DNA of 64,000 bases from Oscillatoriophycideae cyanobacterium NC_groundwater_1537_Pr4_S-0.65um_50_18 (GCA_016208305.1 JACQYI010000006.1:1-64000), one strand, 5' to 3'. Shown: positions 25,623-34,470, numbered from the stretch's first letter. A program made the numbers and translations. The notes: a model not told the origin generated them from the sequence alone.

Positions 25623-26579
25623 ATGTTTTTTGCCATTGGACTGCTCCTCATTACTCACCTGGTTTTTCCTGTTGCTGGTTTAGTGTGGCTATGGCGAGGA
25701 AATGAACTCAGCAAACTTGAATGGCTTCTCAAACTCAGCATTGTTCTACTTTATGGTATTCAAATCTTCCTGATCGGACGCTGGGATTTTTTGAGCTACT
25801 TTCTGCGATTTGGGGTAATTGCCCTGTTGGTTGTGGCAGTGTACATCAGTTTCATCAAAGCAAAGTCTCTACCTTTTTATCCAACCCGCAAGCTGAGTAA
25901 CTACGTCTCTGTAGGAATCAGTAGTTTAGTCATTCTGGTTCTCCTGTCCTCACTCAGCAGTCATATCCCACGAGGATATTCTTTCAACGGTGAATCTGTT
26001 CAATTAAACTTTCCATTGCAGCAGGGGACTTACTATGTCGCTCATGGCGGCAATAGCCCTGCAATCAATTATCACAATGTCAATCCGACTCAGCAATATG
26101 CGTTAGATATCGTTAAGCTGAATGCGGTAGGAACCAGAGCCAATGGACTTTATCCGCGATCGCTAACAAACTATGCCATTTGGGGAGAACCGCTCTACAG
26201 CCCTTGTGACGGCATAATCCGCGAGACAAGGAATAATTTGCCTGATCTGATTCCGCCCCAAAGTGATCCTCCAAATCCTGCGGGCAATCATATTTTGATT
26301 CAATGTCAGGGGGCTGATGTTTTGATGGCTCATCTTCAACGGGGCAGCCTCGTGGTTCAAGACGGAGAGACGGTTGAGGCTGGACAGGCGATCGCTAAAG
26401 TTGGCAACTCTGGCAATACTACCGAACCCCATCTACACATCCATGCTCGCAGAGCAAATACAGGTCAGTCACCGTTAGAGGGCGAAGGACTACCAATCAC
26501 ATTTGATGGCAGGTTTTTGGTGAGGAATAGTTTATTCGTAGACAAAACTAATTTTGGAAATTCTAATGTTCCGAGTTAG
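25623..26579 (+). CDS. M23 family peptidase with N-terminal membrane segments
   Basis: 318 residues. The first ~115 residues hold four hydrophobic segments (for example FAIGLLLITHLVFPVAGLVW). The C-terminal LytM domain has QQYALDIVKL as the His/Asp-ligand region (His missing in the usual HxxxD spacing), LYSPCDGIIRETRNN and the terminal HxH in TEPHLHIHARR. It probably trims peptidoglycan peptides outside the membrane. The zinc site should be judged by structure, since the first ligand His is not evident. Confidence 0.85.
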   Translation: MFFAIGLLLITHLVFPVAGLVWLWRGNELSKLEWLLKLSIVLLYGIQIFLIGRWDFLSYFLRFGVIALLVVAVYISFIKAKSLPFYPTRKLSNYVSVGISSLVILVLLSSLSSHIPRGYSFNGESVQLNFPLQQGTYYVAHGGNSPAINYHNVNPTQQYALDIVKLNAVGTRANGLYPRSLTNYAIWGEPLYSPCDGIIRETRNNLPDLIPPQSDPPNPAGNHILIQCQGADVLMAHLQRGSLVVQDGETVEAGQAIAKVGNSGNTTEPHLHIHARRANTGQSPLEGEGLPITFDGRFLVRNSLFVDKTNFGNSNVPS

Positions 26580-26633
26580 TTTTGAATGCTCTAGAGTAGG
26601 CGATCGCAAGCAACTCCGATCGCCCACTTCTCA

Positions 26634-27374
26634 TTACTCTGCTTGCTCCAGAGCAGCCCTGGCTCTACCCAGATATTCCATCACTGTTGCATCGATCGCC
26701 CCTCGACTGGCAACTTCAGGCTGCTCCTGCTGATACATCCGGTTTAAGGATTGTTCAATTCCAGGATCACCCCCTGTAAACGCTTGAATCAGTTCAATCG
26801 ATCGGCGAGCAAGAGCTTTGACGGGTTCGCTGGCTGGATCAGCCCCCTTCGCCATCTCTGCCCGGACTTGTTCAAACAAATCTTGCCAATCAGTTTGCAC
26901 TTGCCTGATCTGCTCTTCGCCTAACAATTCCTGCCGTTGCTTAAGGGATTCTAACTGTTCAGAAGTGTAGTATTTTTCCAACATGTTCATCGCCTCGATG
27001 GTTTGAATGAGTGCTTCCACAGATACGGTCTGCATCGAGCTAACCGCTTGAGCGATCGCTTCCAGGCGATTGAGCAATTTTTGAGAGAGTTCAATTTGCT
27101 CACGCAGGCGGGCAGTGTGAAGTTGAATCACGCGATCAAAGGAAAAACTTTGTTGCTCCAGGCATTCGCGGATTTCTTCGAGAGAGAGGCCAATTTGCCG
27201 CAGCGATACGATTTGCTGCAAGCGAAGGATATTTTCCTTGCCATACAGTCGATACCCTGATTCAGTACGGTGAGAGGGCGAAAGTAAGCCGATTTCGTCG
27301 TAGTAATGCAACGTCCGTACCGAAACCCCTGTTTGCTTCGCCAAATCACCTACCTTGAGCGCAGTCGATTGCAT
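26634..27374 (-). CDS. MerR-family regulator with TipAS-like domain
   Basis: 246 residues. LKVGDLAKQTGVSVRTLHYY is the MerR HTH with the second wing DEIGLLSPSHRTESGYRLYG; a long coiled-coil dimerisation helix runs from about 75 to 120. The C-terminal half (YTSEQLESLKQRQELLGEEQ, then LARRSIELIQAFTGGDPGI) matches the TipAS thiopeptide-recognition domain. The protein would respond to a hydrophobic drug-like ligand. Ligand identity is inferred from family only. Confidence 0.93.
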   Translation of the reverse strand: MQSTALKVGDLAKQTGVSVRTLHYYDEIGLLSPSHRTESGYRLYGKENILRLQQIVSLRQIGLSLEEIRECLEQQSFSFDRVIQLHTARLREQIELSQKLLNRLEAIAQAVSSMQTVSVEALIQTIEAMNMLEKYYTSEQLESLKQRQELLGEEQIRQVQTDWQDLFEQVRAEMAKGADPASEPVKALARRSIELIQAFTGGDPGIEQSLNRMYQQEQPEVASRGAIDATVMEYLGRARAALEQAE

Positions 27375-27474
27375 CTCCTACTCCTTACCCATTACAGACA
27401 ACCTTATCTGTGAATAAATCTATGGTAAGAACCTCACGTTACGTCAGGGTCAAGGGGTAAAGCAGAAAAATAAT

Positions 27475-28008
27475 TTAGGCACGATATTGGTATTTGAATT
27501 GTTCATGTAAGTTTTGTGTTTCAATTTCACCAAATGATGTTTTGGCAAGCGCAAAACTCGAAAAGTCTTTGGGTCGCCACTCGCTTTGTGGAACTTCTTC
27601 GATGTAGTAAAAGTAGTCCCAGAGAATGGCTTCCCAACTGGTGCAACGCAGTAATTTGCCGCCAAGACTTCCTGTAGGTTCGGGTGGACAGGTTCCCGGA
27701 GGTAAGCCTTCTAGCTCATAGCTGTCTCCGACACGAGTACAGGGTTCGCAGTCCAGGAGAATGCCCTGCATCTCTGCCAGGAAGCCATAGGAAGTCTGTT
27801 CCGTAACGACGCCACCGAAAGAATGTAGCAGTGCCAAAAAATCTGGGGAGCGATCGCCCGGATAGGCAATATCAATATCCTCATGCTCACGGGTGATGCG
27901 ATGTAATTTGGCATCGATCGCCCAACCGCCCTGCAACCACAGAGGCAGGTTGAGCAGGTCTGCTGCCGAAAATAACTGATGAATCAACTCAATATGGCGA
28001 TCGTTCAT
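27475..28008 (-). CDS. ANT(2'')-Ia-like aminoglycoside nucleotidyltransferase
   Basis: 177 residues, the same length as the clinical aminoglycoside 2''-adenylyltransferase as I remember it. LPLWLQGGWAIDAKLHRITR leads to EHEDIDIAYPGDR with Asp 44 and Asp 46 (metal ligands), and LLDCEP supplies Asp 86, the catalytic base position. CTSWEAILWDYFYYIEEVP corresponds closely to the same region of ANT(2'')-Ia. The enzyme class transfers AMP to the 2''-OH of gentamicin or tobramycin. Native substrate here is unknown. It is 9 bases downstream of the AraC gene. No integron cassette structure is visible. Confidence 0.87.
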   Translation of the reverse strand: MNDRHIELIHQLFSAADLLNLPLWLQGGWAIDAKLHRITREHEDIDIAYPGDRSPDFLALLHSFGGVVTEQTSYGFLAEMQGILLDCEPCTRVGDSYELEGLPPGTCPPEPTGSLGGKLLRCTSWEAILWDYFYYIEEVPQSEWRPKDFSSFALAKTSFGEIETQNLHEQFKYQYRA

Positions 28009-28017
28009 GGGACACCG

Positions 28018-28914
28018 TTATCGCTGCTGCCGAAATGCTTTGGGAGTCGTTCCAGTCGAACGCCGAAAGACTTGACTAAAGGCACTGGGGGTTGCAAAGC
28101 CAACGTGCAGAGCAATCTCTGTAATGGGTAATTTGCTGTGCCAGAGCAATTCCTTCGCCCGCTCAATCCGTCGTTTGGTGACATATTGATGAGGCGTAAT
28201 CCCCATTGATTGCTTAAACTGACGACAGAAGTAAAACACGCTCATCCCCAAGGTATCGGCAACTTGATCGAGGGTAAAGGACTGACTTAAGTGAGATTCG
28301 ATAAAGTCCAGAGCACGATCGCGCAGATAGGTTGGCAAGCCACCTTGAGAAGAATACTGAGCCTTCCAAACCGTATGATTTTGCAGTAGCCGAGCCGCAA
28401 GGGCGATCGCCAAGGAATCCCCAAAGAGTTGTCCGGTTGGATGTTCCACAATCATGTCGGCATGGAGGGACAACAAAATTTGCTGGATCAGTGGATCGAC
28501 CAGAATCAGCTGCGGGAGGAGTTCAATCTGGGTGGCTTTAGTTGATTCTCGTGCAATTTTCTCCAAGAAAGATGGCGCAACGCCCAGCAGCAAAAACTCA
28601 TGCGGCTCCTGCCAAACGGCCCAATAACTTACGTGAGCCGGAATCACCATGATTTCATGGCTATGATAGCTGTGTTGATGAAACGTTCCACCCAATCGAT
28701 GCTCTACAGTCGCAGGTGATCCAGCCTCCCCAATTCCAATCAAATGCTGCGTCCATTGATGCTCCTGAAACTCACAGGGAGAATGGTGGCAGTGTGCTAA
28801 AGAAATTCCATTCCACTGGGCAAACTGCCTTGCAGGGTTGGAACGGCCAGAGATACGTTGGCTCATCGTTTCCAGTTGAGCCAGGTCTGCAATGAGGGGT
28901 TCTTTGCTAAACAT
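28018..28914 (-). CDS. AraC-family transcriptional regulator
   Basis: 298 residues. N-terminal ~170 residues form a cupin-like sensor domain. The C-terminal double HTH runs from FTLDQVADTLGMSVFYFCRQ through QSMGITPHQYVTKRRIERAK to IALHVGFATPSAFSQVFRR. Same subgroup as the AraC gene at 30783. It is preceded by a 75-aa gene, and a direct-repeat site at 29340-29370 lies upstream of both; the ANT(2'')-like gene follows by 9 bases, so all three may be one transcript. Confidence 0.93.
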   Translation of the reverse strand: MFSKEPLIADLAQLETMSQRISGRSNPARQFAQWNGISLAHCHHSPCEFQEHQWTQHLIGIGEAGSPATVEHRLGGTFHQHSYHSHEIMVIPAHVSYWAVWQEPHEFLLLGVAPSFLEKIARESTKATQIELLPQLILVDPLIQQILLSLHADMIVEHPTGQLFGDSLAIALAARLLQNHTVWKAQYSSQGGLPTYLRDRALDFIESHLSQSFTLDQVADTLGMSVFYFCRQFKQSMGITPHQYVTKRRIERAKELLWHSKLPITEIALHVGFATPSAFSQVFRRSTGTTPKAFRQQR

Positions 28915-28934
28915 CGTGCTCGCCTTTGAGAGAA

Positions 28935-29162
28935 TTAGAGATTAGAAAATTTCTGCTCTAACCATTGTCGTACCTCTTGCTCAGTGGTAAATCTGAAGTG
29001 GCGATCGCGAATGGGATCATAGACATGCCAATACACTTCACCAAAACGATCGCGTTTTTGCCAAATACGCGGCTCATCCGATAAAGATGTAGATATTGTA
29101 TCCCAAATAAGAGCTAAAATCGATCGCAGAGTAGAAGCGATTACCTTAAATTCTTTTTCCAT
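28935..29162 (-). CDS. Small conserved hypothetical protein (75 aa)
   Basis: 75 residues with a central DRFGEVYWHVYDPIRDRHFRF rich in aromatic residues and a C-terminal EQEVRQWLEQKFSNL helix. The N-terminal 20 residues (IASTLRSILALIWDTI) are amphipathic. I recognise a type of small cyanobacterial protein but no function. It starts just after a modest purine-rich site and precedes the AraC gene by 20 bases. Confidence 0.7.
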   Translation of the reverse strand: MEKEFKVIASTLRSILALIWDTISTSLSDEPRIWQKRDRFGEVYWHVYDPIRDRHFRFTTEQEVRQWLEQKFSNL

Positions 29163-29339
29163 ATTAAATTCTTTTTTCCATTCTTCTACCCCGTTGCAGT
29201 CGAAAAAAGGGCAGGTTGGATGCTTTCAAGCTCGGGGTAAAGAAAGTAAATTATTGCGAATTTTCCAGAGTCAACGATTAGTAATTACGTAGACTGCCAG
29301 AAGTTTAGGTTAATCGGAAATTTATCCTCGTGCTGTCTA

Positions 29340-29370
29340 ATTCTTGTGCAATTGTTAAAATCTTGCGCTC
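29340..29370 (+). promoter_or_regulatory. Direct-repeat regulatory site A
   Basis: ATTCTTGTGC and AAATCTTGCGCTC half-sites, offset by 19 bases. The same arrangement is found at 30682-30712 (19 bases) and 34414-34443 (18 bases). It lies upstream of the 75-aa/AraC/ANT transcript. AraC proteins commonly bind tandem direct repeats. Confidence 0.5.
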
Positions 29371-29415
29371 AATTTTGAAAACTGAGCGTAGAAACTGGCG
29401 ATCGTCAATACAAGA

Positions 29416-29910
29416 TTAATAGTAAGGATTGTAGGGAAGATCTGTGCTGCCATAATCAATCCCCATTTTGTGTAACTCTGAGGTGATTTGGCTGCGATGA
29501 TGGGTTTGATGGTTGAAGAGCTGCATATAATAGAACGATCGCGGCATTCTACTATGACGGTTGAGTCGCTTACTCCAAAATTCAATAACTTCATTCAGCC
29601 AATCTTGAGAACATTGAGAATCTTGAATCAAAATTTCATCAAATTCAAAACGAGCAGATTTCAATTCATTATACTCAGCATAAAGAATAACCGTTAAATC
29701 AATGGCTGGAAGGGTTTTGGTATGGATTAGAGTGTGAATTGTTTTATCTACATAGAGAATATGATTGAGGGTCTTGAAAATGGAACCAAAAAACATTTTT
29801 CGCTCTACATAGAGTTGCTCATGACTCAAATCATCACAAATGTGGAGTAACGTCTCATTTTGCCACTTGTTATAGAGAGCCATCATTTCTAAAAACTTTG
29901 GAGTGATCAT
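29416..29910 (-). CDS. DinB family protein
   Basis: 164 residues. MALYNKWQNETLLHICDDL opens the four-helix DinB/YfiT bundle; metal-ligand histidines are expected in LNHILYVDKTIHTL (first His) and MQLFNHQTHHRSQITSEL (the HxxxH pair). The closing DLPYNPYY is a common DinB ending. Role is uncertain: metal-dependent thiol transferases and damage-induced proteins belong here. Length is normal. Confidence 0.92.
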   Translation of the reverse strand: MITPKFLEMMALYNKWQNETLLHICDDLSHEQLYVERKMFFGSIFKTLNHILYVDKTIHTLIHTKTLPAIDLTVILYAEYNELKSARFEFDEILIQDSQCSQDWLNEVIEFWSKRLNRHSRMPRSFYYMQLFNHQTHHRSQITSELHKMGIDYGSTDLPYNPYY

Positions 29911-30033
29911 AGATTATTTAATAGCGATCGGCAAAAAATCAGTTGAGGGGAATTCAGAATTAACCCTGTGTCCTGCAATACTTCATTTGTGGACTAGCGC
30001 AAGATACGAAACGACTCAGAGATGCGATCGATC

Positions 30034-30507
30034 TTAGTTGCAGGATGAAGCAGCAATGCCTCTGGCCTGCCATTTGAGTGAACGAATACCCGGATGTGGA
30101 AAGCGAGATAAGGCGATACGATATCCGTTGGCCCGTTGCTCTAGAAGCTTTGCCCCAATATGACTTAGCTCAACAGGAAGTATCAACTCCGGTGGAGAAG
30201 CATAGGGTTTTGGGTAAAATACATCCGTTTCTCCCACTCCCAATAAAGCGGATAAATCACCGGATTGCGTCAGTAATGCATTATCTTCTTTTCCACATGC
30301 AATACCTACTTGACGACTTTGCAACGTTGCGATTTCAGTTTTTAATGCTGCGGCTTTAGCCTCTGTCGCAGCAAGCTTAACCTGTGCCGCAGCAAGCTTG
30401 GCCTCCAGTGCCTTAAGCGCTGTGTTATCTGTAGGAGTACTGCATGAGGTTAACTTTGCAACACAAACGGCAGCAAGAAATACTCGGTGCAAGGAAGAAT
30501 TAAACAT
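30034..30507 (-). CDS. Putative lipoprotein with coiled coil
   Basis: 157 residues. The N-terminal signal ends in a lipobox-like LTSC (VCVAKLTSC), followed by a heptad-rich helix of alternating Ala, Lys and Glu (LEAKLAAAQVKLAATEAKAA). The C-terminal domain (SHIGAKLLEQRANGYRIALS) is unassigned. Probably anchored in a membrane of the envelope. No homologue is recognised with confidence. Confidence 0.65.
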   Translation of the reverse strand: MFNSSLHRVFLAAVCVAKLTSCSTPTDNTALKALEAKLAAAQVKLAATEAKAAALKTEIATLQSRQVGIACGKEDNALLTQSGDLSALLGVGETDVFYPKPYASPPELILPVELSHIGAKLLEQRANGYRIALSRFPHPGIRSLKWQARGIAASSCN

Positions 30508-30681
30508 TGCTTTAAATACGTTGGAAGCAGATTAAGGCGATCGCTTTTCGGTCGCGGCTTTGATATCCACCCAAACAAAATGATTTGTAGAGAGAAGATT
30601 GCTAGATATTGTTTTTCCCATACGATGCCCATCCTGATGACTTTTTCTAGAATAGAGCAAATATTGACGCTTAAGTATCTG

Positions 30682-30712
30682 ATTCCTGCGACACTATCAA
30701 AATCTTGCGGTC
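30682..30712 (+). promoter_or_regulatory. Direct-repeat regulatory site B
   Basis: ATTCCTGCGAC and AAATCTTGCGGTC half-sites, offset by 19 bases, 71 bases before the AraC gene at 30783. The downstream half (AAATCTTGCG) is identical to site A. The position fits autoregulation of the AraC gene. Confidence 0.5.
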
Positions 30713-30782
30713 AATTTTCAAAATCCGGAACGAATAATACAAAAGTGATTACAATCGAAATTAGGCGAGTTGGTTCAACAAG

Positions 30783-31661
30783 ATGAATATTCCCTCTAGC
30801 CCTTGCGCTGAAACAGATGCTTCACTCATTCTGTCCAGTCAAAATCAGGGCTGGGAAAACCTTTTAATAGAGCAATTTCGTGAGCCTCCTGGGGAAGGAA
30901 GCTGTCACCATAGTGATGAACACACGATTTGTTTAGCGCTAGACACTCGTCCGATTCATCTGTTACAGATCCGTGAAGGAAAAACGTACACCGGGATCTA
31001 TGCCAAAGGTGATCTTTCCATTACGCCTGCTCAAATGCCCTTCTTCGCTCGTTGGGAGGGTGAAGATCATTACCTCAAAATTCGTTTGCCCTCCCGATTT
31101 ATTCAACAGATCGCGAGAGAAGCTTTAGAAATGGATGGCGATCGCCTGGAATTACTGCCTCAAGCCCGAATTCGTGATCCTCAGATAGAAGCGATCGGGA
31201 GGCTGCTCCTGAGCGAGCTACACCGGGGGCAGCCAACGAGTAGGCTTTACGTTGAATCATTAGCCAATGTTCTGGCAGTGCATCTGATTCGGCAATATAC
31301 CAACGTCCAACCAGTACTGCTAGGCTATGAAGGGGGTTTACCCCACCATCAATTGATACAGGTGCTGGATTATGTCGATGCTCATCTCCACCAAGACATT
31401 AAATTAGCGGATTTAGCAGCACTGCTGAGCATCAGCCAATTTCACTTCAGTCATCAATTTAAGCAAGCAACTGGAATTAGTCCTTATCAATATTTACTAC
31501 AGCAGCGCATCGAACGAGCAAAACAGTTGTTGAAACAAAGCGATCGCTCCATTGCAGACATTGCTGTGCTGTGCGGATTCAACAGTCACAGTCATCTCAG
31601 CAAACAGTTCAGACAGTTGACTGGAACCACGCCAAAAGCATATCGGCTGCATTCGTCGTAA
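30783..31661 (+). CDS. AraC-family transcriptional regulator
   Basis: 292 residues. N-terminal sensor of the AraC_N type, then double HTH: IKLADLAALLSISQFHFSHQ, FKQATGISPYQYLLQQRIER and IAVLCGFNSHSHLSKQFRQL. Same subgroup as the AraC at 28018. A hydrolase-like gene starts 24 bases downstream and is probably co-transcribed. The direct-repeat site B is upstream. Confidence 0.93.
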   Translation: MNIPSSPCAETDASLILSSQNQGWENLLIEQFREPPGEGSCHHSDEHTICLALDTRPIHLLQIREGKTYTGIYAKGDLSITPAQMPFFARWEGEDHYLKIRLPSRFIQQIAREALEMDGDRLELLPQARIRDPQIEAIGRLLLSELHRGQPTSRLYVESLANVLAVHLIRQYTNVQPVLLGYEGGLPHHQLIQVLDYVDAHLHQDIKLADLAALLSISQFHFSHQFKQATGISPYQYLLQQRIERAKQLLKQSDRSIADIAVLCGFNSHSHLSKQFRQLTGTTPKAYRLHSS

Positions 31662-31685
31662 ATCTCTCAAACCACTGGAGGACTC

Positions 31686-32369
31686 ATGGTTTGGCAAGCA
31701 GTACCTGAAAATAGCAACGTATGGGTTTATGAGTATGTTGCCAATGGATATAAAGCCAATGCATTTGCCTTTGTACTGGATAGCAATCATCTAGCAATCG
31801 TTAGTCCCCCCACTGGACTTTCCGAGGCGGATTTTGCAGCGATCGACGCAAAGGGAGAGGTAGCCGCCTTAATTGCGCCCCATTCAGGTCATGATTTAGG
31901 CCATGCAGCATGGCAGACTCGTTATCCTAATGCCATCTCCTATGCTCCAGAAATTGCGTTGAAACAAATTAATCAGGATGGACTCCGCCCCTTCCTGCCG
32001 CTCTCAAAACTTGCAGCTCCCCAGGTGGAATTTCGAGAAGTTCCGGGTACAAAAAAAGGAGGAACCATCGCGATCGTGCGAAGAGGAGAACGTCCGGTTG
32101 TGTATCTAGATGAAATTGTAAGTAACTGGACATCTTTACCTGACAACTGGCTGGCAAAGTTTTTGTTTTGGTCAACGGGTAGTGCGCCCGGACTTAAGGT
32201 AAATCGGGTATACCTGAAAGTGCTTTGTCCAGATGTTCAAGCCGTAGCGCAGACTGTACTGGATGCTTTAGTCGATGATCCAGCGATCGTGCCCGCCCAC
32301 GGCAAGCCTCTGGTTAATTCAAATGATGCAGAGCGAGTGCGATCGCTCGTTGAACCATTTGCAAAATGA
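31686..32369 (+). CDS. Metallo-hydrolase-like protein (DUF4336-like)
   Basis: 227 residues. The N-terminal YVANGYKANAFAFVLDSNHL and ALIAPHSGHDLGHAAWQTRY resemble an MBL-fold opening, but the HxHxDH motif is replaced, so an active zinc site is doubtful. IVPAHGKPLVNSNDAERVRS near the C-terminus carries a His of the MBL type. It is 24 bases downstream of the AraC gene; regulated co-expression is likely. A non-catalytic member is possible. Confidence 0.6.
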   Translation: MVWQAVPENSNVWVYEYVANGYKANAFAFVLDSNHLAIVSPPTGLSEADFAAIDAKGEVAALIAPHSGHDLGHAAWQTRYPNAISYAPEIALKQINQDGLRPFLPLSKLAAPQVEFREVPGTKKGGTIAIVRRGERPVVYLDEIVSNWTSLPDNWLAKFLFWSTGSAPGLKVNRVYLKVLCPDVQAVAQTVLDALVDDPAIVPAHGKPLVNSNDAERVRSLVEPFAK

Positions 32370-32412
32370 ATTTATCCATTTACGCAGTCTTCTCGTTGTC
32401 AGATACCGTGAT

Positions 32413-32797
32413 CTACTGAACCAGTTGAATCACGACACCATTCGGATCTGTGACTTGAAGGAACCGTTCACCCCAAGGTTTAGTCTCAATTGGAGTTGCA
32501 ATGGATACACCTTCCGCTTGCAGTCGTGCATATTCGGTGTCAATATCATCGACAACAAATGCGATCAGCAAACCATCGGCTCGATGTTCAGGCATATAGA
32601 TGGGTTTGAAGCTTGCCAATCCCGTTCTTGAAACCCGTTTTCAGAAAACCCAGGTTGAAGCCAGCATCTTCTCTCGCAAGAGATACAAAACCATCGGCTG
32701 ACATTTGCTCGCTGAAACCAAAATACTGTTTGACAAAGGTAGCTGATGCTGTGACATCATCAACGTTCAACGAAATAGCGGAGGCGGTAATTTTCAT
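32413..32797 (-). pseudogene. VOC family gene broken by a 13-bp insertion
   Basis: The N-terminal half (MKITASAISLNVDDVTASAT, from ATG 32797 to about 32625) and the C-terminal half (about 32620 down to TAA 32413, ending DPNGVVIQLVQ) are in different frames. The junction reads AAAACGGG-tttcaagaACGGG-ATTGGCAAGC: removing 13 bases that repeat ACGGG restores a single VOC protein of about 124 residues with FLKTGLASFKPIY across the join. It is a recent-looking inactivation or an assembly artefact. No function is likely as it stands. Confidence 0.75.
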
Positions 32798-32848
32798 TTT
32801 TTCCTCAATAGGATGATGGACGGCGATCACAATGATTCATTCAGCCCG

Positions 32849-33766
32849 TCAGTTTTGTGTGTTCCCGCAAAGCGACTGTATAGCCATTTGTTTGTACTCA
32901 TCTAACCCCGACTTGAGCGCGAATTCAGCAAGTTCTATAGCAAAAGTAGCGTTCAGTTCAATTACGTGGTCTGCCATCCTTGACCACGTGCGCCCCCCTG
33001 CTTCTGCATAGCCTGAGATCAGTTTATTGAGAGCGTCTTGACCAAACGTGCGGTAATGAGCGACAAAATCTCTGGCGGGGTCAGCGACAGATGCCTCAGT
33101 CCAATCGATGAATCCGGTCACCTGCGCCTGTTCATCGATCAGAATATGTCCAGCATGTAAATCACCGTGGGTTAATGTCGTTTCCTGCATCCAAATTTCA
33201 TCGTTATGAAGCCAGTTTTGCCAACGCTCCCATAACGTCTGATCAACACCAAACTCACGCTTGACGGCATCCATTCTCTGCTTCATATCAACTCTTACGG
33301 CTTCAGCAGTTTTAATCGGAAGACCACTTGCACGGACTCTCTCAATGCTGATTTGATGTAGAGAAGCTAACCCCTTAGCTAGCGACTGATGGAATTGATC
33401 GGGTACATTTGCCGGATCAATTTCCCACACATAGGCTTTTGCTTTTGGATCGATCGTGCCCATGGGTACACCGTCTAATGCTCGATAAGCAATCAGTTCA
33501 TCTGTACAAATCGTCCATTGTGGCACTTCCACACTTAAAAGCGGAGCAATCAGTTCTAACGTTCGCTTTTCCTTATCTATTGATGGCAAAACATCCTCTC
33601 GTCGAGGAAGACGCAAAATCCAACATTCTCCATCAATGTCTGTTGCCAGAACAACTAGGAAATCAAGACCCGACTCATTAAATTGAAGTGAACCTTCCTG
33701 GAGGATCAAACCGTTCTTATCAGCTAACTCCAACACTTCTTGCTGTGATTGGGTACTTTCGACCAT
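32849..33766 (-). CDS. Mph-like macrolide 2'-phosphotransferase
   Basis: 305 residues, close to the ~300 of Mph(A)/Mph(B). Distinctive matches to Mph(B) as I remember it are LQFNESGLDFLVVLATDIDG, WILRLPRREDVLPSIDKEKR, KQRMDAVKREFGVD, and the catalytic loop LTHGDLHAGHILIDEQAQVT followed by GFIDWTEASVADPARDFVAH. Members phosphorylate 14- to 16-membered macrolides with GTP. Whether this one does is untested; it may have another substrate. The N-terminal Met context is weak. Confidence 0.88.
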   Translation of the reverse strand: MVESTQSQQEVLELADKNGLILQEGSLQFNESGLDFLVVLATDIDGECWILRLPRREDVLPSIDKEKRTLELIAPLLSVEVPQWTICTDELIAYRALDGVPMGTIDPKAKAYVWEIDPANVPDQFHQSLAKGLASLHQISIERVRASGLPIKTAEAVRVDMKQRMDAVKREFGVDQTLWERWQNWLHNDEIWMQETTLTHGDLHAGHILIDEQAQVTGFIDWTEASVADPARDFVAHYRTFGQDALNKLISGYAEAGGRTWSRMADHVIELNATFAIELAEFALKSGLDEYKQMAIQSLCGNTQN

Positions 33767-33834
33767 GCCTCCTACCTCTGACTCAAAATGCTTAATCCTG
33801 CTGTATACCTGTTAACCTATCAGCGATGGAAGTT

Positions 33835-34329
33835 TCAGCCTTCAGATTTCATTACAGGCGGAACGGGCTCGTCTGCCCAATAGTCAGTACCTTCAAACTT
33901 GCCGACCTTACCAATCGATCTCGATAGCCACTTGTCTGAATCTGGGTAGTAACAAACTTCATAGGGAAGGTTTTCGCCCATCATCAAAATATCAACCGTC
34001 TCCTCAGTATGGTTATAAAACTGATGAGCAACTCGTTCACCGCGTGGAAATGAAATCGCATCACCTTCTTTAACTTCAATCGTCTCGTCACCATAGCGCA
34101 GCATTGCCTTACCGCTCAGAATCAAGCAGAATTCATCTTCATGGACGTGATAGTGGAAAGGACAAGAAAGCGATCGTGGCTTCAGGCGTTCAACAACAAC
34201 CCCAAGATGTCCTTGCTTACGATCCATTCCAGGAGTCAATCGTTTTGACCAACCTGTGTAATGTTCAGAATAGGTTGCATCTTTCCATTCCAACTCGTTC
34301 ATATTCACAATCTTTAAAGCATCAGTCAT
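33835..34329 (-). CDS. Cupin domain protein
   Basis: 164 residues. The cupin core has LSCPFHYHVHEDEFCLILSG (H-x-H with the E ligand) and YGDETIEVKEGDAISFPRGE followed by VAHQFYNHT (His of motif 2). It ends with a long tail containing WADEPVPPVM, seen in cupin proteins annotated as transcription-linked. Site C lies 84 bases upstream of the start. Start ATG follows GGAGGAAACGGT. Confidence 0.9.
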   Translation of the reverse strand: MTDALKIVNMNELEWKDATYSEHYTGWSKRLTPGMDRKQGHLGVVVERLKPRSLSCPFHYHVHEDEFCLILSGKAMLRYGDETIEVKEGDAISFPRGERVAHQFYNHTEETVDILMMGENLPYEVCYYPDSDKWLSRSIGKVGKFEGTDYWADEPVPPVMKSEG

Positions 34330-34413
34330 ACCGTTTCCTCCAAAATTACTGAACGTCGTTCTTAAAGTTTCTCTTCTTCCAAACTAGGCAAACATGATGT
34401 ATTGAACTGTTTA

Positions 34414-34443
34414 ATTCTTGTGCTACTTTAAATTCTTGTGACC
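34414..34443 (+). promoter_or_regulatory. Direct-repeat regulatory site C
   Basis: ATTCTTGTGC and AAATTCTTGTGACC half-sites offset by 18 bases, upstream of the cupin gene. The upstream half is identical to site A. Confidence 0.45.
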
Positions 34444-34470
34444 ATTCACCACATTGGTAGTACCGTAACC

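Noticed and set aside
25410-25658. 82-codon minus frame
   Set aside because: The opposite strand has a 52-aa gene with a good RBS; this frame is its shadow.
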